Shown here in pieces: positions 39,260-47,729 of a DNA stretch of 64,000 nt. The position numbers were made by a program, and so were the translations under genes. The notes under the pieces were generated by a model. It was given only the letters and a program-made list of their open reading frames with translations. It was not told the origin of the DNA and made no database searches. The DNA is from Streptomyces monomycini (lineage in GTDB: Bacteria; Actinomycetota; Actinomycetes; Streptomycetales; Streptomycetaceae). The stretch lies in assembly GCF_022271435.1 (NCBI RefSeq), contig NZ_JAFIQY010000014.1, positions 108,845-172,844 of the forward strand. Direction: 5' to 3'. Positions within the stretch are counted from its first letter, which is position 1, and every line of letters starts with the position of its first letter.

Positions 39260-41041
39260 ATGGCGGTTTCCGTAACCCTTCCGGCGCTCGGCGAGAGCGT
39301 CACCGAGGGCACCGTCACCCGCTGGCTGAAGGCCGAGGGTGAGCGCGTCGAGGCCGACGAGCCCCTGCTGGAGGTGTCGACCGACAAGGTCGACACCGAG
39401 ATCCCCGCCCCCGCCGCCGGCGTGCTGGCCTCCATCAAGGTGGCCGAGGACGAGACCGTCGAGGTCGGCGCCGAGCTGGCCGTCATCGACGACGGCAGCG
39501 GTGCCCCCGCGGCCGAGTCCGCCCCGGCGCAGGCCGAGGCGCCGGCCGCCGAGCCCGAGCCCGCCGCGGCTCCGGCCCAGGAGGCCCCGAAGCAGGAGGC
39601 CCCGGCCCAGGCTGAGGCCCCCGCCGGTGGCGCCCAGGGCTCCGACGTCGTCCTCCCCGCGCTCGGCGAGAGCGTCACCGAGGGCACCGTCACCCGCTGG
39701 CTCAAGGAGGTCGGCGAGGAGGTGGCCGAGGACGAGCCGCTGCTGGAGGTCTCCACCGACAAGGTCGACACCGAGATCCCCGCCCCCACCGCCGGCACCC
39801 TGCTGGAGATCCTGGTGGGCGAGGACGAGACCGCCGAGGTCGGCGCCAAGCTCGCCGTCATCGGCGCGAAGGGTGCTGCTCCGGCCCAGGCCGAAGCTCC
39901 CGCCGCTCCGGCCCCCGCCCAGGAGGCCCCGAAGCAGGAAGCCCCGAAGCAGGAAGCCCCCAAGCAGGAGGCTCCGGCCCCGCAGGCCCCCTCGGCGCCC
40001 GCGCCGCAGCAGGTCACCACCCCCGCCCCGGACCCGGCCCCGGCCGCTCCGGCCCCGGCGCCGGCTCCGGCCGCCGCCCCCGTCACCCCGGCCCCGGCCG
40101 CGGGTGAGGCGGACGCCGCGTACGTCACCCCCCTGGTCCGCAAGCTGGCCCAGGAGAACAGCGTGGACCTGGGCTCGGTCAAGGGCACCGGCGTCGGCGG
40201 CCGTATCCGCAAGCAGGACGTCGTCGCCGCCGCCGAGGCCGCCAAGCAGCAGGCCGCGCCTGCCGCCGCCCCGGCCGCCGCTGCCAAGTCGACGGGTCCG
40301 GCCATCGAGGCCTCCCCGCTGCGTGGCCAGACCGTCAAGATGCCGCGGATGCGCAAGGTCATCGGCGACAACATGATGAAGGCCCTGCACGGCCAGGCGC
40401 AGCTGACCTCCGTGGTCGAGGTGGACATCACCAAGATCATGCGGATGCGCAACAAGGCCAAGGACGCCTTCGCGCAGCGTGAGGGCGTCAAGCTCTCGCC
40501 GATGCCGTTCTTCGTCAAGGCCGCTGTCCAGGCGCTGAAGGCCCACCCGGTCGTCAACGCCCGGATCAACGAGGACGAGGGCACGATCACCTACTTCGAC
40601 ACCGAGAACGTCGGTATCGCGGTGGACGCGGAGAAGGGCCTGATGACCCCGGTCATCAAGGGTGCGGGCGACCTGAACATCGCCGGCATCGCCCGGAAGA
40701 CCGCGGAGCTGGCCGGCAAGGTCCGCACCAACAAGATCAGCCCGGACGACATGTCGGGCGCGACCTTCACGATCAGCAACACCGGCTCGCGCGGTGCGCT
40801 GTTCGACACGGTCATCGTGCCCCCGAACCAGGTCGGCATCCTGGGTATCGGCGCCACCGTCAAGCGTCCGGTGGTCGTCGACCACCCGGAGCTGGGCGAG
40901 ACCATCGCCGTGCGCAACATGACCTACCTGGCGCTCTCCTACGACCACCGCCTGGTGGACGGTGCCGACGCGGCCCGTTACCTGACGACGGTCAAGCAGA
41001 TCCTGGAGGCCGGCGAGTTCGAGACCGAGATCGGTCTCTGA
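39260..41041 (+). CDS. sucB: 2-oxoacid dehydrogenase E2 (dihydrolipoamide succinyl/acetyltransferase) with two lipoyl domains
   Basis: This is 593 residues from ATG 39260, with AAGGAGCAAGAG upstream. Lipoyl domain 1 (1-76) has the lipoylated Lys43 in STDKVDTEIP; domain 2 (about 131-205) repeats the same motif. Ala/Pro/Lys/Glu linkers separate them. A peripheral-subunit-binding domain lies at about 290-330 (YVTPLVRKLAQENSVDLGSV). The catalytic domain ends with LALSYDHRLVDGADAARYL, holding the active His and Asp. In actinobacteria this E2 can serve both pyruvate and 2-oxoglutarate dehydrogenases, which fits its place beside aceE. Lipoate comes from LipB/LipA encoded further along. Confidence 0.93.
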   Translation: MAVSVTLPALGESVTEGTVTRWLKAEGERVEADEPLLEVSTDKVDTEIPAPAAGVLASIKVAEDETVEVGAELAVIDDGSGAPAAESAPAQAEAPAAEPEPAAAPAQEAPKQEAPAQAEAPAGGAQGSDVVLPALGESVTEGTVTRWLKEVGEEVAEDEPLLEVSTDKVDTEIPAPTAGTLLEILVGEDETAEVGAKLAVIGAKGAAPAQAEAPAAPAPAQEAPKQEAPKQEAPKQEAPAPQAPSAPAPQQVTTPAPDPAPAAPAPAPAPAAAPVTPAPAAGEADAAYVTPLVRKLAQENSVDLGSVKGTGVGGRIRKQDVVAAAEAAKQQAAPAAAPAAAAKSTGPAIEASPLRGQTVKMPRMRKVIGDNMMKALHGQAQLTSVVEVDITKIMRMRNKAKDAFAQREGVKLSPMPFFVKAAVQALKAHPVVNARINEDEGTITYFDTENVGIAVDAEKGLMTPVIKGAGDLNIAGIARKTAELAGKVRTNKISPDDMSGATFTISNTGSRGALFDTVIVPPNQVGILGIGATVKRPVVVDHPELGETIAVRNMTYLALSYDHRLVDGADAARYLTTVKQILEAGEFETEIGL

Positions 41042-41068
41042 GCACGGTAGCCACCACGTAGGTGTGCA

Positions 41069-41118
41069 GGGTCGGCCCCGGTTCGTACAAGTTCGTACGA
41101 GCCGGGGCCGACCCGTTT
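41069..41118 (+). terminator. Intrinsic terminator after sucB
   Basis: A 13-bp stem GGGTCGGCCCCGG/CCGGGGCCGACCC is extended inward by GTTCGTAC-type pairing and followed by GTTTTCGTT. It is one of the few here with a U-tract. Confidence 0.85.
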
Positions 41119-41217
41119 TCGTTGCACGGATAATGGCCGTCCTGCGGTGGTCTCCCGTACCGCCTTCCGGTGCGGGGCCCCGGCCGCCGTCTGCCGCACG
41201 CTCTGAAGGAGCACGTC

Positions 41218-41841
41218 ATGACCCCGCCCGTCGTCCATTCGCTCCGCGAGCAGATCCGCGAGCACATCCTGGAAGGGATCGTCAGCGGCCGCTGGCAGCC
41301 CGGTGAGCGGATCGTGGAGCGGCGGATCGCGGTCGAGCTGGAGGTCAGCCAGACGCCCGTACGGGAGGCGCTGCGCGAGCTGGAGTCGCTCCAGCTGATC
41401 GAGTCGGCTCCGAACAAGGGCGTACGGGTACGGAATCTGACCGCGGACGACCTCAAGGAGAGCTACCCGGTACGGGCCGGCCTGGAGCAGGTGGCCGCCG
41501 AACTGGCCGCCGGGCGGCTGGCCGAGGACTGCGCGGCGCTGGACCGCGAGGTGGCGGCGCTGTGCGAGGCGGACCGGCACGGCGACGGCGAGGCGCAGGT
41601 GCGGCACACCGTGGCCTTCCACCGCGAGATCGTGCGCGCCGCCCGTAACGCCGTCCTGCTGCACACCTGGGAGTCGCTGGGGGTCGAGGTGTGGACGACG
41701 CTCTCGATCCGCTGGTTCAGTCCGGAGCCGCGCTCGCACGCACGGGACCACCAGGAGATCGTGGACGCGTTCCGGCGGCGCGACCCGAGGATCGGCGAGC
41801 TGCTGAAGACCCACGTACTGAGCTGCGCGCCCAGGGTCTGA
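41218..41841 (+). CDS. GntR-family regulator (FCD domain)
   Basis: This is 207 residues from ATG 41218, with GAAGGAGCACGTC upstream. The winged helix-turn-helix (about 8-75) has SLREQIREHILEGIVSGRW, QPGERIVERRIAVELEVSQT and PVREALRELESLQLIE. The FCD ligand domain (about 80-205) has ESYPVRAGLEQVAAELAAGR, HTVAFHREIVRAARN and DHQEIVDAFRRRD, whose Asp and His residues bind metal and an organic acid in relatives. Sitting between sucB and aceE it is the likely local regulator of pyruvate dehydrogenase, perhaps through the palindrome at 41956. Confidence 0.9.
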   Translation: MTPPVVHSLREQIREHILEGIVSGRWQPGERIVERRIAVELEVSQTPVREALRELESLQLIESAPNKGVRVRNLTADDLKESYPVRAGLEQVAAELAAGRLAEDCAALDREVAALCEADRHGDGEAQVRHTVAFHREIVRAARNAVLLHTWESLGVEVWTTLSIRWFSPEPRSHARDHQEIVDAFRRRDPRIGELLKTHVLSCAPRV

Positions 41842-41890
41842 CGCGCAGGTCAGGCCCCCTCCTCCCCTTCGATTCGGAGCCGCAGACAGC

Positions 41891-41927
41891 CTGGCACCCC
41901 GTGCCCGAAAGGCTGGCACCCCGTGCC
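41891..41927 (+). repeat. Duplicated 15-bp palindromic element upstream of aceE
   Basis: CTGGCACCCCGTGCC occurs at 41891-41905 and 41913-41927, 22 bp apart. Each copy contains the inverted repeat GGCAC-CCC-GTGCC. Same-face spacing of two palindromes suggests a regulator site, or two small hairpins ending the GntR transcript. Confidence 0.55.
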
Positions 41928-41955
41928 GACCTGCGGTTTTTCCTTCAACCTGCAT

Positions 41956-41972
41956 TGATCGATCATCGATCA
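41956..41972 (+). promoter_or_regulatory. Putative GntR operator in front of aceE
   Basis: TGATCGATCATCGATCA is a perfect inverted repeat (TGATCGA, TCA, TCGATCA) about 85 bp before the aceE start. FCD-type GntR regulators often bind short AT-centred palindromes; the neighbouring regulator is the natural candidate. Confidence 0.55.
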
Positions 41973-42058
41973 GAGGCGTATCGTCATACGTGGGGCGCGA
42001 CCCCTGCCTGCCAAAGCACTCATCGCACCTCCCTCCTCCGTCCGGAAAGGGGCCACCC

Positions 42059-44719
42059 ATGCCCGATCCCGTACGTATGCCGTACAGCCAGCTCGACCAG
42101 GTCCCGGACCGCGACCCGGAGGAGACGGCCGAGTGGCGCGCGTCCCTGGACGCCGTCACGAAGGCGGCCGGTCCGCACCGCGCCGCCTACCTGATGCGCC
42201 GTGCCGTGGAGCACACCGGTGCCCCGGGCCTCGCGCCGCTCGAAACCGACTACGTCAACACCATCCCGACCTCCGCCGAGCCCGAGTTCCCCGGTGACGA
42301 GGCGATGGAGGCCCGGATCACGGCGTGGAACCGCTGGAACGCGGCCGCCATGGTCACCCGCGGCTCCCGCCTCGGCCTCGGCGGCCACATCGCCACCTTC
42401 GCCTCGGCGGCCTGGCTCTACGAGACCGGCTTCCAGCACTTCTTCCGCGGCAAGGAGGCCGACGGGAGCGGCGACCAGCTCTACATCCAGGGCCACGCCT
42501 CCCCCGGCATCTACGCCCGCGCCTTCCTCGAAGGCCGCCTCACCGAGGACCAGCTCGACCGCTTCCGCCAGGAGGCGGCCGGCGACGGCCTGCCCTCCTA
42601 CCCGCACCCGCGGCGCCTGCCCTGGCTGTGGGAGTTCCCCACCGTCTCCATGGGCCTGGGCCCGCTCTCCGCGATCTACCAGGCGCGCTTCAACCGCTAC
42701 CTGGAGCACCGCGGCATCAAGGACACCGCCAACTCCCACGTCTGGGCGTTCCTCGGCGACGGCGAGATGGACGAGCCCGAGTCGACCGCAGCGCTGGCGC
42801 TGGCCGGCCGCGAGGGCCTGGACAACCTGACCTTCGTCATCAACTGCAACCTCCAGCGCCTGGACGGCCCGGTCCGCCCCAACTTCAAGATCGTGCAGGA
42901 GCTGGAGGCCCAGTTCCGCGCCGCGGGCTGGAACGTCGTCAAGTCCCTGTGGGGGCAGGCCTGGGACGAGGTCTTCGCCCAGGACACCGACGGCGCCCTG
43001 CTGCGCCGTCTGCGCGAGACGCCCGACGCGCAGTTCCAGACGTACGCCACCCGCGACGCCGCCTACCTGCGCGAGCACTTCTTCGGCTCCGACCCGTCGC
43101 TGGGCCGCATCGCCCAGGGCCTGTCGGACGCCAAGCTGCTGGAGCTGTTCCAGACCTCCCGCGCCGGCCACGAGCCGCGCAAGGTGTACGCCGCGTACAA
43201 GGCCGCCGTCGAGCACAAGGGCGCGCCGACCGTCATCCTGGCGCAGACCGTCAAGGGCTACACCCTCGGCGAGGGCTTCGAGTCCCGTAACGCCAACCAC
43301 CAGATGAAGAAGCTCACCGGCGAGCAGTTCCGCGCCATGCGCGACCTGCTGGAGCTGCCGATCCCGGACAGCGCCCTGGACGCGGACGTGGTGCCGTACG
43401 CCCGCCCGGACGAGAACTCCCCGGAGATGGAGTACCTGCGTCAGCGGCGCGCCGCCCTCGGCGGTCCGGCCCCGGCCCGCAAGGTCGTCGCCAAGCCGCT
43501 GCCGATGCCCGCCGACAAGGCGTTCGACGCGCTGAAGAAGGGCTCGGGCTCGCAGGAGATCGCCACCACCATGGCGTTCGTCCGCCTGGTCAAGGACCTG
43601 ATGCGGGACAAGGAGACCGGCAAGCGCTGGGTGCCGGTCGTGCCCGACGAGGCCCGTACCTTCGGCATGGAGTCGCTGTTCCCGTCCGCCGGGCTCTACT
43701 CCCCCGTCGGCCAGACCTACGACCCGGTCGACCGCGACCAGCTCCTGTACTACAAGGAAGCCAAGGACGGCCAGATCCTCAACGAGGGCATCACGGAGGC
43801 CGGTTCGCTGGCCGACTTCACCGCGGCGGCCACCTCGTACGCCACCCACGGCGAGCCGATGATCCCGTTCTACATCTTCTACTCGATGTTCGGCTGGCAG
43901 CGCACCGCCGACCAGTTCTGGGCGCTCGCCGACCAGCTGGGCCGCGGCTTCGTCATCGGCGCCACGGCCGGGCGTACGACGATGACCGGCGAAGGCCTCC
44001 AGCACGCGGACGGCCACTCGCACCTGATCGCCTCCACCAACCCGGCGGCGCTCTCCTACGACCCGGCGTTCGCGTACGAGGTCGCGGTGATCGTCAAGGA
44101 GGGCCTGCGCCGGATGTACGGTCCGGACGCGGAGGACGTCTTCTACTACCTGACGGTCTACAACGAGACCAAGGTGCAGCCCGCCATGCCGGAGGGCGTC
44201 GAGGAGGGCATCCTCAAGGGCCTCTACCGCTTCAAGGAGGCCGCCGCGGCCGCAGCCGACGCGCCCCGTCTCCAGATGCTGGCCTCCGGCACCGCCATCC
44301 ACTGGATCCTGGAGGCCCAGGAGATCCTGGCCCGCGACTGGGGCGTGGCGGCGGACATCTGGTCGGCACCGTCCTGGACGGAGCTGCGCCGCGACGCGCT
44401 GGAGTGCGACGCCGCCCGCCTGGACGGCGAGGACCGCGTCCCGTACGTGACCCGCGCGCTGGCCGGCGCCCCCGGCCCGGTCGTCGCGGTCAGCGACTGG
44501 ATGCGGGCCGTGCCGGACCAGATCGCCCCGTGGGTCGAGCAGGACTGGACCTCGATCGGCACCGACGGCTTCGGCCTCTCCGACACCCGCGAGGCGGCCC
44601 GCCGCCACTTCGGCGTCGACGCGCAGTCGGTCGTCGTGCAGGCACTGGCCGCGCTCGCCCGCCGCGGGGACGTGAAGGCGGAGACGGTCAAGGAGGCCAA
44701 GGAGCGGTACGGGCTGTAG
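42059..44719 (+). CDS. aceE: Pyruvate dehydrogenase E1 component, homodimeric
   Basis: This 886-residue thiamine-diphosphate enzyme decarboxylates pyruvate and passes the acetyl group to lipoyl-E2. The start is ATG 42059, with GGAAAGGGGCCACCC upstream. TPP/Mg motif GDGEMDEPES, GLGGHIATFASAAWLYETGF, LYIQGHASPGIYARAFLEGR, TVKGYTLGEGFESRNANHQ, MIPFYIFYSMFGWQRTADQF and EGLQHADGHSHLIASTNPA are all typical of the AceE type. No dedicated E2 follows, so it must use the E2/E3 encoded by sucB-lpdA or elsewhere. Length is normal. Two large hairpins follow. Confidence 0.96.
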   Translation: MPDPVRMPYSQLDQVPDRDPEETAEWRASLDAVTKAAGPHRAAYLMRRAVEHTGAPGLAPLETDYVNTIPTSAEPEFPGDEAMEARITAWNRWNAAAMVTRGSRLGLGGHIATFASAAWLYETGFQHFFRGKEADGSGDQLYIQGHASPGIYARAFLEGRLTEDQLDRFRQEAAGDGLPSYPHPRRLPWLWEFPTVSMGLGPLSAIYQARFNRYLEHRGIKDTANSHVWAFLGDGEMDEPESTAALALAGREGLDNLTFVINCNLQRLDGPVRPNFKIVQELEAQFRAAGWNVVKSLWGQAWDEVFAQDTDGALLRRLRETPDAQFQTYATRDAAYLREHFFGSDPSLGRIAQGLSDAKLLELFQTSRAGHEPRKVYAAYKAAVEHKGAPTVILAQTVKGYTLGEGFESRNANHQMKKLTGEQFRAMRDLLELPIPDSALDADVVPYARPDENSPEMEYLRQRRAALGGPAPARKVVAKPLPMPADKAFDALKKGSGSQEIATTMAFVRLVKDLMRDKETGKRWVPVVPDEARTFGMESLFPSAGLYSPVGQTYDPVDRDQLLYYKEAKDGQILNEGITEAGSLADFTAAATSYATHGEPMIPFYIFYSMFGWQRTADQFWALADQLGRGFVIGATAGRTTMTGEGLQHADGHSHLIASTNPAALSYDPAFAYEVAVIVKEGLRRMYGPDAEDVFYYLTVYNETKVQPAMPEGVEEGILKGLYRFKEAAAAAADAPRLQMLASGTAIHWILEAQEILARDWGVAADIWSAPSWTELRRDALECDAARLDGEDRVPYVTRALAGAPGPVVAVSDWMRAVPDQIAPWVEQDWTSIGTDGFGLSDTREAARRHFGVDAQSVVVQALAALARRGDVKAETVKEAKERYGL

Positions 44720-44726
44720 GCCCTCG

Positions 44727-44757
44727 GGACGCGGCGGGCGGCCCGCCCGCCGCGTCC
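44727..44757. terminator. Hairpin terminator after aceE
   Basis: A perfect 13-bp stem GGACGCGGCGGGC/GCCCGCCGCGTCC (44727-44739 with 44745-44757) has a 5-nt loop. Confidence 0.75.
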
Positions 44758-44792
44758 ACCCCTCGCGCCGGCTCCGGCCGGCGCCCCCCGCT

Positions 44793-44837
44793 CCCGTGCG
44801 GAGACCACCTGAACCGCGCCCGGGGTCTCCGCACGGG
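44793..44837. terminator. Second perfect inverted repeat after aceE
   Basis: CCCGTGCGGAGACC (44793-44806) pairs perfectly with GGTCTCCGCACGGG (44824-44837) around a 17-nt loop. It may be a back-up terminator or part of the leader of the WYL regulator that starts 66 bases later. Confidence 0.5.
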
Positions 44838-44903
44838 ATCTTCCTCGCGCACGGGAACGACGGACGTGCGCCGGGCCGCGCCGCCGCGCGGCATGATGCA
44901 GCC

Positions 44904-45899
44904 ATGCGCGCTGCCCGGCTGATCAAAATGGTGCTGCTGCTCCAGTCCCGCCCGTCGATGACCGGCGCCGAACTGGCGCGGGAGCTGGAGGTGTCGGAGC
45001 GTACGGTCGCCCGCGACGTGCTCTCCCTCTCCGAGGCCGGGGTGCCCGTCTACGCGGACCGCGGCCGGGCCGGCGGCTACCGCCTCATCGGCGGCTACCG
45101 CACCCGGCTGACCGGCCTCGGCCGCAGCGAGGCCGAGGCGCTGTTCCTGTCCGGTGTGCCCGCCGCGCTGCACGACATGGGCCTCGCCGACGCCGCCTCC
45201 GCCGCCCGCCTCAAGGTCTCCGCCGCGCTGCTGCCCGAACTGCGGGACGCCGCGGACGGCGCCGCCCAGCGCTTCCACCTCGACGCCCCCGCCTGGTACC
45301 GCGAACCGGCCACTCCGGACCTGCTGCCCGCCGTCGCGGACGCGGTCTGGGACGACCGGCGCATCGCCACCCGCTACCACCGCAAGGACGCCGAGGTGGA
45401 GCGCGAGCTGGAGCCGTACGGCCTGGTGCTCAAGGCAGGCGTCTGGTACCTCGCGGCCCGGGCCGGTACGGAGGCCGGTACGGAGGCCGGTACGGACATG
45501 CGCGTGTACCGCATCGACCGCTTCACCTCCGTCACGCCCCTCGACGACCGCTTCACCCGCGGCCCGGACTTCGACCTGCCCGCCTTCTGGGCGGAGCGGG
45601 CCGCCCAGTTCGCCCGCTCGATCCTGCGGGACGAGGTCGTCGTACGGCTGACACCGGCGGGCACCCGCCGGCTACGGCACGTCACCGACCGCGCCGGCGC
45701 CGAGGAGGCCCTGGCCGCGGCGGGCGAACCCGACGAGCAGGGCCGGACCACCGTCACCCTGCCCGTCGAATCCCTGGACATCGCCTACAGCCAGCTGCTC
45801 GGCCTCGGCCCGGAGGCGGAGGTGCTCGGCCCACCGGAGCTGCGGGAACGGTTCGCCACGGCGGCAGCCCGTACGTACGAGCTGTACCGGGAGCCCTGA
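44904..45899 (+). CDS. WYL-domain transcriptional regulator
   Basis: This is 331 residues from ATG 44904. The N-terminal DeoR-like winged helix (RLIKMVLLLQSRPSMTGAEL, LEVSERTVARDVLSLSEAGV, YADRGRAGGYRLIGGYRTRL) is followed by the WYL ligand-binding domain (about 150-235: ATRYHRKDAEVERELEPYGL, VLKAGVWYLAARA, MRVYRIDRFTSV) and the WCX C-terminal domain. A short AGTEAGTEAGTD repeat encoded by three GGTACGGAGGCC units lies inside the WYL domain after LAAR. WYL proteins respond to nucleic-acid or small-molecule signals. The gene is convergent with the SDR gene; its target is unknown. Confidence 0.9.
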   Translation: MRAARLIKMVLLLQSRPSMTGAELARELEVSERTVARDVLSLSEAGVPVYADRGRAGGYRLIGGYRTRLTGLGRSEAEALFLSGVPAALHDMGLADAASAARLKVSAALLPELRDAADGAAQRFHLDAPAWYREPATPDLLPAVADAVWDDRRIATRYHRKDAEVERELEPYGLVLKAGVWYLAARAGTEAGTEAGTDMRVYRIDRFTSVTPLDDRFTRGPDFDLPAFWAERAAQFARSILRDEVVVRLTPAGTRRLRHVTDRAGAEEALAAAGEPDEQGRTTVTLPVESLDIAYSQLLGLGPEAEVLGPPELRERFATAAARTYELYREP

Positions 45900-45932
45900 G
45901 AGACGGCTCCCGGCACCGCTTACCGGTACCGC

Positions 45933-46964
45933 TTACCGATATCCGGCCGTGTCCGCCGGCTTCCCCTCCTGCTCGACCTCGGTGATGTAGCGCCAGGCGT
46001 CCGGCGCCGACCCGTCCACGTCCGTGAAGCCGTACTCCTTCGCCAGACCGCCGCTGGACAACGCCTGCCCGTTGAAGCGGGCCACGTCCGGGTCGGCGGC
46101 CAGCGCCGCCAGCGCCCGCCCGACGAACACCGGTGTCTCGGAGATCGCGAAGTGCGGGTTCTGCTCGCAGCCCGCCCGCCAGTCCTCCTCGGTGACCTTG
46201 AAGTGGGTGTCCAGCATGGCTTCCGACCGCAGCCAGCCCGGCGTCAGGCACACCGCCGTGCAGCCGTACTCCGGGAGTTCCTGCGCCAGCCCCTTCGTCA
46301 TCCGGATCGGCCCGCTCTTGGCCAGGTCGTAGTAGAAGGGCTCCCGGTAGCGCCGGTTGAACTCCTCCGTACCGTCCGTCACCTCCACCAGCAGCCCGCC
46401 GGGCCGGCGGACCAGCAGCGGCAGCGCGTAACTGCTGGTGATGATGTGGCTCTCCACCCCGAGCCGCAGCACCCGCAGCCCCTTCTCCAGGTCGTGCTCC
46501 CACATCTTCTTGCCCCACTCGACATGCACGTCCCCGCCCCACAGGTCGTTGACGAGGATGTCCAGCCGCCCCTGCTCACGGTCGATGCGCTCGGTCAGCG
46601 CCCGTACCGCCGCCGGATCCAGATGGTCCGTCGGCACGGCGACGCCCATGCCACCGGCCGGTTCGCCTTCCTTCCGCTCGCCTTGCTTCCGCTCGTCCTC
46701 CCTCCGCTCGCCTTCCCTCCGGGCCGCCGCTCCCGCCGCTCCCGCCGCTCCCGCCGCCGTCACCAGCTCCGCGGTCTCCTCGATCGTCTCCGTCGCCCGG
46801 CCGACCTCACTGACGTGCTCCCTGGTCGTACGGCCGGTGACATAGACCGTGGCACCGGCCCGCCCCAGCTCCACCGCCATCGCCCGGCCCGCGCCCCGCG
46901 TGGCGCCGGCGACCAGCGCGACCTTCCCGGTGAGCGGTCCCCGCGGGCTGCCTGCCTCGGCCAT
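45933..46964 (-). CDS. Short-chain dehydrogenase/reductase with a repetitive insertion
   Basis: This is 343 residues from ATG 46964, with AGAAGGAG upstream. The Rossmann start ALVAGATRGAGRAMAVELGR carries the TGxxxGxG-type motif, and VYVTGRTTR, LDILVNDLWGG and the catalytic Tyr/Lys in PFYYDLAKSGPIRMTKGLAQ are present. Between the second and third strands lies a low-complexity insertion of about 36 residues (AAGAAGAAGAA, then EGERREDERKQGERKEGEPA) encoded by 9-bp and 15-bp repeats. Without it the length would match the family. Substrate unknown. It is convergent with the WYL gene. Confidence 0.85.
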   Translation of the reverse strand: MAEAGSPRGPLTGKVALVAGATRGAGRAMAVELGRAGATVYVTGRTTREHVSEVGRATETIEETAELVTAAGAAGAAGAAARREGERREDERKQGERKEGEPAGGMGVAVPTDHLDPAAVRALTERIDREQGRLDILVNDLWGGDVHVEWGKKMWEHDLEKGLRVLRLGVESHIITSSYALPLLVRRPGGLLVEVTDGTEEFNRRYREPFYYDLAKSGPIRMTKGLAQELPEYGCTAVCLTPGWLRSEAMLDTHFKVTEEDWRAGCEQNPHFAISETPVFVGRALAALAADPDVARFNGQALSSGGLAKEYGFTDVDGSAPDAWRYITEVEQEGKPADTAGYR

Positions 46965-47117
46965 GGTGTGTTCTCCTTCTGTCATGCCACGACCCTCCCG
47001 CCGAAACCCGACACCTTGTGTCCGCTTTTCCGCGCGAGGGGCCGCGGATAACGACACCGTCGCATCTGGGGCACTCCGCGTGCGGCGCCGTGCGGCAGGA
47101 ACGATGCTGTACCCGTG

Positions 47118-47636
47118 ATGGACGAGACGGAGTTCTGGCAGCTGATCGACAGCTCCCGCGAGGCCGCCGAAGGCGACCCGGAGGAGCAGGCGGACGCGCT
47201 CGTCGAACGACTGGTGGCCCTCGACCCCGACTCGGTGGTGGACTTCGCCCGGCACTTCGAGTCCCGGGACAGCCGCGCCTACACCTGGGACCTGTGGGCC
47301 GCGGCCGGCATCCTGCTCGGCGGCGCGAGCGACGACGCCTTCGACAACTTCCGCAGCTGGCTGATCGGCCAGGGCCGGGAAGTCTTCGAGGGCGCCGTGC
47401 ACGACCCCGACCACCTCGCCGACCTGCTGGACGCGTTCGACGACGAGGTGGACGGCGACGCGGAGGAACTCGGGTACGCGGCGGACGAGGCGTACGAACA
47501 ACTCACCGGCGCCGAAATGCCGGACCTCGGCCTGCCGGCACAGCCCCGCGAACCTCTCGGCACCTACCTGGATCTGGACGATGATCGGATTCTGGCGGAA
47601 CGGTTTCCGCAGTTGTGGGATCGGTACGGGACCTGA
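47118..47636 (+). CDS. DUF4240 protein
   Basis: This is 172 residues from ATG 47118 (a GTG directly before it is possible). The start MDETEFWQLIDSSREAAEGD and the centre FESRDSRAYTWDLWAAAGIL, FDNFRSWLIGQGREVFEGAV are the DUF4240 signature. The protein is very acidic and soluble. It is widespread in actinobacteria, with no established function. It stands immediately upstream of the CRISPR leader. Confidence 0.88.
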   Translation: MDETEFWQLIDSSREAAEGDPEEQADALVERLVALDPDSVVDFARHFESRDSRAYTWDLWAAAGILLGGASDDAFDNFRSWLIGQGREVFEGAVHDPDHLADLLDAFDDEVDGDAEELGYAADEAYEQLTGAEMPDLGLPAQPREPLGTYLDLDDDRILAERFPQLWDRYGT

Positions 47637-47729
47637 CGTCTTTCATGTTCAGACAGTGAGATCACCGAGGCATCGATGAAAGTAAGTAAAAACCGCCGCG
47701 TCGGCTGACGAAATGGCTGGTCGCGGCCT
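47637..47729 (+). promoter_or_regulatory. CRISPR leader
   Basis: These 93 bases are clearly more A/T-rich than the surroundings (GATGAAAGTAAGTAAAAACC near 47676-47695) and directly precede the first, best-conserved repeat. This is the position and composition of a type I-E leader, which would carry the array promoter and the integration site. Confidence 0.65.

Noticed and set aside
37847..40948. A 1033-codon minus-strand open frame across lpdA and sucB
   Set aside because: It is an antisense shadow; both plus-strand genes have complete catalytic motifs, and the reverse protein is low-complexity Leu/Gly/Arg/Asp.
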